From: Cinclus cinclus
Taxonomy: Eukaryota > Chordata > Aves > Passeriformes > Cinclidae
Direction of reading: 5' to 3'
Length of the DNA stretch: 64,000 bases
NCBI RefSeq assembly: GCF_963662255.1
Contig: NC_085060.1
Span: 6,201,630-6,265,629 of the forward strand
The notes below the pieces were generated by a model that was given only the letters and a program-made list of their open reading frames with translations, was not told where the DNA came from and ran no database searches. A program made the translations under genes and the position numbers. Numbering within the stretch: the stretch's first letter is position 1; every line of letters begins with the position of its first letter. This document shows, piece by piece, positions 12,801 through 31,479 of the stretch.

Positions 12801-13938
12801 GTGTTATCCTTTGTGATATACCTGGTCAGGCTAAGTAAGCCCCTACTTTTAGTAGAAGCCAGCGCCATGGATCTTTCTGTGGTGATTACATCCTTGACTT
12901 AACCTTAGCCTAAGAAATATCAATGATGGAATACATATTTGGGAGGCAATTCTCAGAGTTTCTCAGTGGAATGTGTTTTTTTCCATACAGTAAGAAATAA
13001 AAGTGACAATTTTTTTTTTTTGAGAAAACTATAATTCCAGTTCATCTACAAAAGCTCTCATGATACTCATTTAGTAAGTGAGGTGCAACAGTCCCCTGAC
13101 TCGCAGCAGCAAGGCACATCTCTTGTGGTTTGCACTGGTGTAGCTCTCTGCTGGTTGTTCCAGTGGAATCCTGTTCCATGGACACCGTAAATTTAGAACT
13201 TGCACAACGACTTAGTGTGTCCCTGAGTGGCTAAAGAGAGTGCTGTCATTAGCTCTGGTGCACACAAGATCAGGAAGCAAGGGCCTTGTTTTGAAGCAGT
13301 AATGAGCTGCAGACCTTGCAACACATATCAGGCAAAGACTACATTAACACTGCTGGGACTAAGGGAAGGATTGACATTTACTCCATGAATTCTGGGTGAG
13401 CTGTCTGGAGATCTGGGTAGTGCTGAAGTCTGAGAACAGGCTGTTTCCCCTCTTCCCCTGTTGATCCAGAAGCAGAGGTTCTGAGCAGAGAGGGCTTTGC
13501 ACAACAGCCAGTGGGCAGAGCACATACCTAAATTGAGAGATTAGCATTTGGTTCTTGCTCAGCCTGAGGTGATTCACCCCCACCAGAGTACCCCAAACCA
13601 TGGGTGTTCTAGGAAAATCTGTCATTTGCACAGCTGTGCTCAGAATCCAGTGAAGAAATACCAGAGTTCATTACAGTGGGGTCAGGATTAGTGGCAGTGT
13701 CATTAAAATATAGCCTGATACAGGGCCAGGTCAGTTAGAATTCAGTGTTCTTGGATGTGAGGGAACACTGTTTATGCAGGAAGGTGTGGTATCCATGTCA
13801 GTGCCTCAGTGTGCTCATTGTCATGATGTCTGAGCTTTCTTGTAGCCTCCCAAGATTTGGGCTGATCTTGAGGTCCTCAAAGTAAAGCAAAGCATATAGC
13901 AGCTCTCTGAGTAAGATAAGGAATGTCCCTCTCTTCTC
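9805..13938. other. Unique sequence, no gene seen
   Basis: No recognised repeat or exon. An 83-codon + strand frame at 11994-12245 and an 87-codon minus frame at 10851-11114 have no recognisable content. The stretch between about 11100 and 11600 is a little more GC-rich than its surroundings. Confidence 0.5.
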
Positions 13939-13959
13939 AAAAAAAAAAAAAAAAAAAAA
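13939..13959. repeat. A21 homopolymer
   Basis: A run of 21 A. It could be the tail of an old retroposed sequence, but the DNA to its left is not a recognisable CR1 or gene copy, so it is listed as a simple repeat. Homopolymer length is prone to sequencing error. Confidence 0.9.
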
Positions 13960-16900
13960 TCTAGATCCAAATTTTGGTTCTCCTATACTAGAATAATTTC
14001 AGAAGACAGCTTTGTTTTTACTGTGTGGTTCAGAGCAACAGATTTGTTATTCAGGTGTGTTTCCTTAATGCAAGGTACCTCAGTAATTTCCCACATCAGA
14101 TTAAGTTAAATTAGAAAAAGGAAAGAGAGGACCCTTATAACTGAAGAGAGATGAACAGGCTATATAAGCCACTGCAAGGGCTTTCATAGCATGTGGCAGA
14201 GCTGCTGTTTGCTGGATGGTGTTGGGACTGCTCAACTTGAAACCATATCCTCAATGGTTTGTGTTGAGCAGCAGCTCCCCAAACAGGCAGTAGACATGTA
14301 CTCTCTTTATAAAGGGGCTCTGGAAACTCTCCCCAGCCTTACAGCCTGGTTCTGAGTCACCTCATTGTACAGCTCAGTGGCGCTGAGGGATCTGAAAGAA
14401 TACCACTTATTGCAAAATTAAAATCCTTTGTCTTGTAAAGATTGGTTAGAGTGGGGGTAAGGGGATAGAGCAATGTAATTCAGAATCCTAAATGATTCAC
14501 TTGGCTGCTTTCCTTCTAAGCAGCTCCATCTCTGCTATGTTTTCCCCATCTGTAATGACAGGCATATGCCTTTGCAGGAAACTAATAGTTTCAGCTAAAA
14601 GTCTGGTAATATATACATTTTCTTAGAAAAGCATCAAAAATCTTTCCAAAAAGAAATAGCTTCATTTTATGCTAAATTGCTAGTGCCTCTACTGTCATAT
14701 GATACTGTTTTTCCACTGCACCTAAGTTAGCTGAGTCAACAAGCTAAACGCTGCACATCCCAGTATTAATTTCAGCAGTCTTGACACCTCTGTATCATAG
14801 TGTTACACTTCTTAACTCAGCTGTCAGCATGCAGTGAATGTGTCAGTACTGTCAGCTCACACAGAATAGGGCTTAGTATCACAAGGAGAGTGTTTAGTAC
14901 TCTCACTCAGAGAATTTTCATTTTCTTTTCTTCTTGTGCTTTCTACATTTACAATAACAGGGGGCTGGGTTTGCCACTCTTATATGTTAATGTCTAGTAC
15001 TAATACTGTGTTAAACAAACATGTGGTTGACTGATTCTCTCTAAAAAGTCCCTTTGTTTGATACAGAACCAAAAACGTAATTTCTTCAGTTTCAGAGGAA
15101 GCATGCATCTACTGATAACTCTTTCAACTGGGACACCTGTTAGTCTGGCCAATGAGACAATAAAATCAGACCCAGATTGCTTTATTCAGTGAAGATAAGT
15201 AGATAAATTCCAGAAAATAAAGTCACAATAGAGTAAATTCTTGTTCCTTCACAGCTGTTTAATGGAATTGTTTCTTGTGAAGGTCACAGCTGCTCCAGGG
15301 GGCTCTGGAGCTGCACCAAGACTTGTCCTAAGCATCCAGGACTGCCTTCAAAAGTGACCTTGATTAGAATGTACTCCTAGAACTAGGCCAGGCTACTGAG
15401 CATTGACCAGAGCACCCTGGTGCCCTTAGGTTGGAAGCTCAGCTGAGGGTTTTGGGTGCAAAGGGCTGTTTGCTGGTGACCGTTGTCTATCAGGCCGTAG
15501 ATCTTGTGCAATTTCTGTGTTCTGCCCCTTAGGAACATCAGTACACGTCCCTGCTACCAGTGAGCACTGTCCTTATGGTTTGTAGAGCTTTGCAAAGCAG
15601 ACTGTTTGCTTGGTGCATGGGTGCTGTTGGCATCTTGGCTCTGCAGTAGTGGGTCTGCATCCTCGCAGGCTCAGTCAGTTGTGTTAGACATGAATCCAAT
15701 TCTCCAGCTCGTGGGTGTGGTCAGGACTTAAACAGGCTTTTTCCCCCTGTACTCACTTGGCTTTTACTTTGAAACTCCAACTTCAACTTAAACCGCACAC
15801 AAAAGAACTCCACTTTCCATTTCTAGCTGAGAAGAATCAACCTCCTTATCCTGCAGGGAAATTGGGAAAATAAGTCAATTAGTATATTGGAAATGGTCTG
15901 ATACTGCAGTGGAAAATACAGAAACAATGCTGGTTTAGAACATGGACTAAACAGTATGCAGAAAGTAAGGCTCTAAGCCAGTAATGAACAGTGACAGAAG
16001 GAGAAATTATTGAATCGTTGCTCAGTTAGTGAATGTGATTCCTGCTGTGCACTGGATGAAATTGTCCCTGTGGGAAAAATAGACAAGGATAATTCTTATG
16101 AAAAGAGGAATGCCTTGCATTGCAGAGAGAATTTTATTTATAATTAGCATTTCCTCACACTTAAGTGATAAGTGTGTCCAGCCAAAAACATTTCTGAGAA
16201 TAGTGTGTGGATATTTGATTTGGATGATTTTCTAGATTTTGAAAGAGAATTGAATATAAAGCAATTTTGTCCTGAGACATTGTCCTAATACCTGGTGGAG
16301 GTGTAAGGTGCTTAAAAATGCTGAAATGCCTAAATCCACAGAGATCTCCCACAGTCCAGCCAAGGGAAGCTGCCCAGATGATGTTCTGTCACCCTCTGCA
16401 TGGAGAGATGTTAGGGGAGAGACAAGCTTTGTAATGAGCAAGTGGAACTCTTAACGTGGTGGATGCAGGAGCCCATCATGTAAGTCACTAGATCTGTGTG
16501 GGCACTCAGAAGTGTCCCCACTCTGGTTCTTTCTCACTTTTACATTGATGCAATCAAGGAATGAAACTGGAAGGCTTCTCCATCTTTTGATGAATACATT
16601 AGTTGGTGGAAAGCAGAATGGATTATAACTTCCTAAATGCCAATGGATTTTCATGGGGACAGCAAGGAACAGCCTTGCCTTAGATTTCAAACCTTTTCCA
16701 AAATGTGCTTTTTGAAATGGATCTACTTGGAATTTTTTTTTATGTTCAAAAAGCAATTGTTAGAATTTTTTTTTTAAATTGACCCAGGTTAAATTGTTTA
16801 TTTCCCTATTTAATCCTTGGAAAATGCAGTGCTTTGGCTGAAATTTTCTAAAATGCCCACTGTGAGAACTTTAGCCCAAATAGTTATAATTGAGATAAAT

Positions 16901-19900
16901 TGTAAACAATTGAATGCAGGATCTCCTAATGAGAGGTATCAAGGAATATTAATAATAGATATTATTTCCAGCCAAGCTTGTAATAATACATGATAGGATA
17001 TCTAAGGTAAAGAGATGAAAGCACAAAGTGAGGCAAATGTATGTACTCATCTTTTACATTTTAATGGAACTAATTAATAAGGCTGGCATGCTTTTGAAAA
17101 TGCTTTAATTTATTCTTTGATTAAAAAGTAGAAGTCTCTCATTACTGCAGAAATATCTTTTCTGAGTTACACTTCTGGAGTGTATAAAACAGATTGGCGC
17201 TGATATAAACTGGGAATTTCAAAATTATTGTTTACACTGCATACTATTTCTGCATCATTCATTGTGGATTTACATCATAATTAGTTTGCTCTGTTTTCCC
17301 TGCAGTGAGCTTGACTTGAAATGGGAAATTCCTTTGATTTAGCTGTTGTACCTGATTGCTGTTTTACTTTCAGACTTTGGCCGTAAGATGTGTATGTTAT
17401 TGGATTCTTTTATTTCTCTGAGAAGGCATTTTAAAAAACTATTCTCTATTTGATTTATTAAATTACTTTTCAGTTTTGGTAGTCTTAGGTAAGGTGACCT
17501 TTGCATTTGTGGGATGGTGTTTTGATTATAGAACACTGCTTTAGCTAGCTCACTGCTTTTTTGCTTGTACCTTAATTATGTTATTCCCCTGCAGACCTCA
17601 TTTGAGGAAAAAGGATCTACTACAGCAGTTTCTCTTTAATACCAGGCTCTGTAATTAGTACCCTCCTTCTGCTTACTCACGATTTTGAGGAAACTTTAAT
17701 TGATATTAAATACCATGAGTGTGTGTGTGTAGGGTTTGGGATGTTCCCAGCTGAAGCTGCATTCATGGCAGTACCACAGGGGGAGTTGTCCTAGAGTGAC
17801 TTTATGATGCTTGTATCCCCAGTCATCTGTTCTGTAGTTGTACCTTTGGATAGATGTGTTATTCTGATACTTCTCCATCTCACTTTAATGCATGCCAGGC
17901 TAGAGAGTTTATAAGGACTTTACATTGCTAAATGTCCTTGAGCTAACGCTACAATCCTGCTAGCTTTCAAGAATTTGATCAAGATAGTAAAAAAAATGGT
18001 GCGTGTTCCATTGGCAGAGCAGCCCTGCAGCTCCTGTGCCAGCCCCCTGCCCTTCTGCAGGCTGTCCTTCCTCTGTGGCTGGAGCAGGAATGTCCTGGGT
18101 CCAGGCAGGGCTGTCCTGGCCCTTCTCACCAGCCCTCACCTTTCTGTCACACCTGATGCCTGCAGAGCAGTGGGGAAGGGAGGCTGGGGTGCAGGCTGAG
18201 GGGTTCCTGCTCTCTGCCAGCTGCCCAGCTCCTGTGTGTTGCCCCCTCTTGCATTCCTTGGAGCCGGCAGGGAAGTGAGGAGGAGGATGGTGTGATGACC
18301 TCTTCAGAGCCCAGAGCTTGGCCTCAGAGCAGCTGCAACTGCTGAGACCCCACAGTGGCTTGTTGCTTTCAGGCTGTCCTTTTTCAGCCTTCTGCTGCAG
18401 AAAATTCAGACTCAAGAGAATTTGCAGCCTTCCTTGCCCTTGCTTACCCCTGTTTTGTGGATGGTAGATGATTGCAACAAAGGGGGAAGATTTTCCTTCT
18501 AGAAAGGCAGGATAAGATTCAGAGCATCTTGTAGGCTAAGTAGAACAGATGGGAAGCATACTGCTTTGCCCTCCTCAGCAGGTTAGAATCTGGTGGCTTA
18601 TGGATGAGATTTAATGTGGATATGAATAAATAATAGAGAGAAAGGAAAGAAATATTTGCTCAAAAAGGAGTTTACAGAATGACACGCTCCACTGATAAAT
18701 CAGTCCAAAAATACCTTCTCATTGAGACTCACTTTTCAGCTCCTTTGAGAGCAGCTAGTGTCCCAATTTGAAAAGCTCTCTGTGGAATTCAATCCCACTA
18801 TTTCTTCCTGTTCCAGCAATGTTACATATCCCTGTTTACTAATACAGGGCTTTTTCTCACATAAGGAAAATAAATTAGCAATTTAGAAAGGCTGACCAGA
18901 GACAACTCATCAAACAGGAGCCCAGAGCTGTGTGAGTGGCAGCACTATCTTACACATTCTATGAATACTGGTGCCACCCCATGCACATATTCCTAGGATT
19001 TTGCATTTATTTTTCCCTATATTATACACCAACATGGGTAGCAAAATATGAAAAAGAGGAGACAGCCGAGATTAGGGGCTGGAAACATTTTCACAGCAGT
19101 ATCTTGTCAGCTTTCCAGCACACTCTGACTTATCGAGATCCAAACACTCACAGCTGGTGCATATTTTAATGCCAAATGACTGGCATGGCTGAAATTGGAA
19201 TTCACAGTCTCTCAATGCACTGTACTAGCACATTTAGCACATTGCTTTTGTGTGACTCTTTTAAAGTTAAGTTACATTTCAATGAGGGTATTTTTATGGA
19301 GGCACTGTGAACATGCATGGAAGAGTGTGCGGCTGGGGGTGCCAAGTGGTTCTATGTATGATTAAAATTAGAAATAAAACAACACAAAAAACCCTTCTAA
19401 TTTACTGCCCTAAAATTGTCAATTAGAGTAGTGCCAAGCAGTCTGGCAAGAGCTCCAGTTCTTCCAAAAGGCAGAAGAGCAGTGCCAACTCTGAAGCAAA
19501 GGAAAGCAGAGGAAATATTTGTCAACTCTATCCAATAACTGGTCACATAATAATTGGGCAGTAAATTCTCCAACCTGAGTTGCTTGGCTGATGGTTAGAA
19601 AAATGCCTGTTTTGGGGAGTGGGGGAAATTGGGGTACATTTAAATGTTCTTTGTGTTTGTTTTTGTTTTGTTTTGGTTTTTTTTTCTCTCCATTTATTTT
19701 GTCAGGGTTTTTTGTTTGGAGTATTTTTTTAGTGTTTTTATTTTGAGGGTTTTTTTGGTTCTTAAATCTTTTCATCAGTGCATTCTTTTTCATTGGAATT
19801 GTGATAGGTTGCTGTGTAACTCTGTGCTGAGATGAATGTTCTGCACTGCCGTGTTTCCTGAGCAGCTCAGTAAATAATGTTGCATTGTCTATGAAATTTG

Positions 19901-20019
19901 AAATAACCATAAATTTCCCACATTGACACTAGAGGAAAGGTTTTGGGACCAGCTGCTTTGGCAGGGTGATAGCTGCTGTATATCCATCCTCTGAAATTCA
20001 GTGGCCAGAAACATGAATT
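13960..20019. other. Unique sequence, no gene seen
   Basis: No recognised mobile element. 15250-15720 is somewhat GC-richer. 17190-17320 is AT-rich with phrasing such as 'catcataattagtttgctct' that could mark a conserved non-coding element, though this cannot be judged without other genomes. A G/T-rich tract lies at about 19650-19760 and accounts for an apparent lysine/asparagine-rich 163-codon frame on the minus strand (19419-19910). Confidence 0.45.
17990..18330. other. GC-rich patch with overlapping open frames, coding status unproven
   Basis: This patch is clearly richer in G+C than its neighbours. It is open in three frames at once: 17975-18199 and 18003-18278 on +, and 17960-18415 on - with 151 codons. 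Simultaneous openness in several frames is what GC-rich non-coding DNA gives. None of the translations has a domain I recognise. CpG is rare, so it is not a CpG-island promoter. Confidence 0.4.
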
Positions 20020-20357
20020 GTGGCCTCCCAGTAACTGAAGGGAGACTACAAGAAAGATGGAAAAGGACTGTTTACAAAGCATGAAGTGACAGAGCGAGGG
20101 GGGACGTCTTCAAACTGAATGGAGAGTAGACTTAGATGCACATTAAGAAAAAAGTCTTTACCATGAGGGTGGTGAGGCCCTGGCACAGGTTTCCCAGAGA
20201 AGCTGTGGCTGCCCCATCCATGGAAGTGTCCAAGGCTGGATTAGACTGGGGCTCTGAGCAACCTGGGATAGTGGAAGGTGTCCACAGCAGGAATGTTGGA
20301 ACAAGGTGGTCTTTAAGGTCCCTTCCAACCCAAGCTTTTCTATGATTCCATGATTTC
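20020..20357 (+). repeat. CR1 LINE, 3' fragment (~340 bases)
   Basis: The sequence follows the CR1 3' region in order. 'gtggcctcccagtaactgaa' starts it, then a 'gagactacaagaaagatgg' block, 'gagggtggtgaggccctggc' and 'cagagaagctgtggctgccc', then the 3' untranslated line 'ggtcccttccaaccc' and the terminal 'tatgattccatgatt'. It covers the end of the CR1 reverse-transcriptase reading frame plus the tail. That frame is broken by substitutions and small indels, so no protein can come from it. The copy is truncated at its 5' end as usual. Confidence 0.92.
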
Positions 20358-22933
20358 CATTTTAGGAAGTGCATTTCAGGCCTGTAGTAAGATGTTGCCT
20401 TGACTTTGAGCCCCTGAACATGGGCAGGAGTCCCCATGTGGGATCATGCTCCATGGCCCAGGGGGTCCTGCAGCACAGCTCTGGAGACCGTTAGCTCTAC
20501 AGGGCTCCTTTGGGATCATCCTTCTAACAATATTGCTGGACAGGGTTGTGTCGTGCAGTGCTGGGGTTTTTGGAGGTAGGCTTTCACAGATTTACAGGGT
20601 CCCAGACACTGTCTAAATTGTTCTAAAGTCGTGGAATAACTCAGATTTTGTTCATTAACATTCTTGCTAGACTATGAAATTAATTTAATCCAATTCAATT
20701 CAGTGGAAGCAAGATCCCAATGAGAGATACTTTTGAACTCTCCAAATCTACAAGAGTTTTTTTCATATGTTCCATATGTTTGCCAGCAATTGTCACACTT
20801 GAATAATTTGTCACAGAGGGTGGCAACAGATCAGCCAGTACTTCCATTATGCCCTATATTGTGTAGAACTTTATTTTTTGACCTGCTATATTTGTGTTTT
20901 CTTTTTTAGTTATTTTTTATTACTATTATTTTGTTCTCAATCCTAAATTTCAGTTTATCGTAATGGCTGCAATAGGCTTTAAGGATGAATAAAAAAAATA
21001 TAGTGTATAAAAAAAGTTAAAAATTGGATCATGTACCATCCTAGCAAAAAAAAATTGGGATGGGGAGGGGGGTGGAATCATAGTATAGAAGGTAAATTAT
21101 TACTCTATCAAGAGCAGAGTTAAGTCTGGGCAGTTATTGAAGAACATGTGGAAAAGAAAATAAGCAACAGGTGGCACAGGACACAAAGAGGGACAACAGA
21201 GGTGTCTGGGCCAATGGTCACTCATACTGTGCTGAACAGGGTGAATAATCCCTGGCATTAACTTCTTTCCCTTCCTGTGTACATCTGTGCCAGGAAAGAA
21301 AAAGATGTTTGGAAGAGTCACGAGGAGAGATATGGTCAAACTCTGAAGGTAAGTGGAAAGAAGAGACAAAGGGAAAGGAATTAAACTTGTCTCACAATAA
21401 TAATTGGGATTTGTTTTGGTTTGTGGGTTCGGCTTTTGTTCTGGGAGGCTGGCCTGAGAAAATGAGAACTGGAGCAGCTGGCATTTGTGCCTGGTCTGTG
21501 TCAAGCACTCTTGCCTCAGGAGCTAGTGATGTTCAAGGCTGGGGCCTCAGCACAGCCTGAAGTCTGACTACTTGTAAAGAAAAACAAATCATAGTGTCCA
21601 GTTTTCTCTCCCTGAAGTTCAGTGCATGTGCACCTCACAGAGGTGTTAAGAGGAGTTTCACTACCTTAAAAAAAGCAAGATCAGACTGTGAACAGTATAT
21701 TTTACTGTTATTATCAAACATAATACATATATGCCACGGGGCAAAGGGAAATGGTAGTGCTACAATATGGGGTACTTTACCTGTGTTACAGGTTTAGATT
21801 GGTGCCTCCCAGTCTCATGGGACAGTTTCTTGAGCTGTGAAATTTTAAGAAGAAAACTACTTTGCACCCAGTAATTGTAACAAAGTTATCACAAAGACAC
21901 CTTTGGCACTTAAGAAAAGCTGAAGTAGCACAAGGACCAAATTGTCCCAGTTCTCCATCTGCAGCCTGCATGCTTTGTTCTTGCAAGTCCCACCCTGCAT
22001 GAGTGCAGAAAGAATTATTTTAGTTCAAGAGGCCTAGCCCCTACCAAATAATCTGAGCTGCATGTTTTGGTACCGAGTTCAGTGGGAGCAGATAGAAGGG
22101 CATGATGGATCAATAAAAAGCTTTTGGTATAAATATTTACATTTTACTCTTTATTTCAGATTCATGTTGCCTTCTCAAGCCACCCCCTCCCACACCCTGT
22201 TCCTGCATCCATTCAAAAGTAGAATATGTGCCAAATGCAGTTCTCTATTTAATGAGTTTTAACATAATTTATTACCAGTAGAGAGCAGTCTGAGATTAGA
22301 ATTAATATCAGACATTGCATGAGGAAAATGCCATGGCTGAGCCATCCATACAATGCATATTACAGAATTAAACTGATTAATATTTTAAGCAGATGTAATA
22401 TATATTTCTAAGAGTAGCTTATTTTTGCCAACTGGGTCTTTAAAGAGTGAAAATTTGTATATAGCATGAAATGAATGAAAACATTATAGTGTTCTTTCTT
22501 TCCACTTTGAATTTTAAAGGTGTGACTGCTGGAAGTCACATTTCTGTCTTTGCCTCACCTTGTTTAAAAACATCTGTTGTAAATAGTATTTGTGATTCAC
22601 AGTTTTCCTTAGTTTCTAAGCTTGAAACTTTCCTTGGTGAACACTGTGTAGAGGATTACGTTGTTGCCTTCATTTCAATTTGCTTCCATTATTTTTAATA
22701 GTTTTCAAGTTACAAACATAAAGCCTGTTTTTCATCAGTAGCATCCTGCAGTGTTTCATTCACTCTGCTGAAAGATGTAAGAAAAAAGAACTGCCAAAAT
22801 CAATAAACTGAAGTATTGACTTTCAATCCTGTCCTGTTTAGAAGACATTAATCTACATGGTAAATCATGTCATCATTGCAAGTCTTGCAGTTTTCATCAT
22901 TTTTTTGGACCATGCCTTCTAGTTACTCTGCAC
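20358..22933. other. Unique AT-rich sequence, no gene seen
   Basis: No recognised repeat family or exon. A/T-rich stretches lie around 20875-21060. The 134-codon minus frame (21100-21504) has no recognisable content. Confidence 0.5.
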
Positions 22934-22978
22934 TTTTTTTTTTTTTTTTTTTTTTTTGGTGGGGTTTTGTTTTGGGGT
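22934..22978. repeat. T24 homopolymer followed by a G/T-rich tract
   Basis: 24 T in a row (22934-22957) run straight into 'ggtggggttttgttttgggg'. Read on the minus strand this is a C/A-rich segment followed by A24, which could be the end of a retroposed sequence. No recognisable element adjoins it. Confidence 0.85.
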
Positions 22979-24270
22979 TTCTAGCAGACATATGGGGCTA
23001 TTAAGGGTAGATCTTCAAAATCTCTAACTCCTGAATTGAGTTGTTCTGGAAACTGGAGTGGCAGTGTACCTTGCCATATCCAGAGAAAGGTCTGTTTGTG
23101 GTGTACAGTAAGCCTCAGTGCCTGGAACTGAATCTAAACAGATTTGGATTTAGTTTTTACTTTTTGCTTAGGTTCCCACTCTCTTAAGACTGGACGTGTA
23201 CTTGTAGTTACATGGATGGATATCTTGTGCCAGATGGGGAAGAGCTCTCCTGCTCTCTCCCATGAAACATGGGCAGGGAAGCACAGGGCTCTACTTAATC
23301 CGCCTGCTCCCTGCACAGAGCAAGCCCATGAAACACAGTCTGATCCCATAGGCTTCAAACATGTTCAAAACAGAAATCAGTGCATGACTGAGAGGTTCAT
23401 ATGTGGATGGTCAGGTGGTTCATCAGGAGAAAGCATGTGGGAACAGAGCCAAATCCAGAGTGTCAACACCAGTCTCTGGGTAGATGGAAGAGTAGGTGTG
23501 TCCTGTGTACAGTCATTAGTGTAGGAACAAAGAAGCATGACCCATCCTTCTGAATGTCTAATCCGAGTCAGCTCCTTTCATCACAGCCTTTTAAGACCTC
23601 TCCAAGAAAGTTCAGCTTGCTTCCAACTCCACCAGACATCAGTAAGCCCATGTGGGACTACAGGAATCATTGTAGGCATAAAAACTTACTGATAACACAA
23701 CTTCATTTGCATGGAATCATTTGGTTCTTAAAGCCATGGAAGGTGTGTGTGGCCTGATGAGGAGTCCTACACAGCTGTGCTTGCAGGGCTTGGTGGGATA
23801 TAATGAGGTTGGCACATTTTATTCACAGACTTGGTGATGTGAAAATGGTAAGGGAACAATCCCAAATGAGAATTTGCTTTGTGTTCTGGTTGTCTGTAGA
23901 ACCCCAGTGCATCTGTTGAAGGAGCAGCATAGATTAGATATGTGTTGAACTGTATTATTCACTTTTGTAGGCTTCTAGGAAACCCACTTGGAAAGTGGCT
24001 GAATTTCAAGGGGGTAATGAAGAGAAATTCTAAAGGAGCACAGTTATAATGAAAAGAGAACACAAAAGGTAAGGGAACTAACCTGGCTTTGGTTTCAGCT
24101 TGAATCAGAATTCTTCATTTATCCCCACCATCATTTTTCACTTTATTACTGCATACCAGTGATGTACAGTGCTTGTTTTTTAGTCTGTGTTAAGTTGATA
24201 CAAACTTGAGATGGCAAGACCTTTTTGTCTTACTGCCAAAAGTGCTGGTGGGACAGAGATACACTAAAAA
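22979..24270. other. Unique sequence, no gene seen
   Basis: A 126-codon + frame (23144-23524) and an overlapping opposite-strand frame have no recognised domain. No mobile element was recognised. Confidence 0.5.
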
Positions 24271-24343
24271 TTTTATATATATGATATAATTTTATTACAA
24301 TATTATTATATTATATACTATTATTATATATTATTATATATGT
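24271..24343. repeat. AT-only low-complexity tract
   Basis: About 73 bases made almost only of A and T, built from TATA and ATT units with a single C near each of two places. It is a degenerate microsatellite and may be able to form cruciforms or hairpins. Confidence 0.85.
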
Positions 24344-24412
24344 TATCTGTGTCCATCTTGCACTACTGTGCTTATGAACCTTTACTCAGAAACTGATTTC
24401 ATCACAGTTCAA

Positions 24413-24431
24413 TTTTTTTTTTTTTTTTTTT
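24413..24431. repeat. T19 homopolymer
   Basis: A run of 19 T, 70 bases downstream of the AT-only tract. It has no recognised retroelement next to it. Confidence 0.9.
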
Positions 24432-31426
<6,995 letters not shown>

Positions 31427-31453
31427 AATCAAGTTTTCTTTATGCAGAAAATG

Positions 31454-31479
31454 AAAAAAAAAGAAAAAAAAAAAAAAAA
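31454..31479 (+). repeat. A-rich tract (A9 G A16)
   Basis: Two A runs separated by one G, about 30 bases after the end of the CpG-rich pocket. Its place and orientation are what the tail of a retroposed transcript would give, but no AATAAA signal precedes it and I found no matching target duplication, so it may be plain low complexity. Confidence 0.85.

Noticed and set aside
17960..18415. 151-codon open frame on the minus strand in a GC-rich patch
   Set aside because: The same patch is open in two + frames as well, which is a composition effect. The translation is low in recognisable structure.
19419..19910. 163-codon minus-strand frame, the longest in the window
   Set aside because: Its Lys/Asn/Gln-rich centre is just the reverse reading of a T/G-rich low-complexity tract at 19650-19760.
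21068..21085. Reverse-strand CR1 tail ('aatcatagtatagaagg')
   Set aside because: Only a dozen bases resemble the CR1 terminal repeat and no CR1 text follows it.
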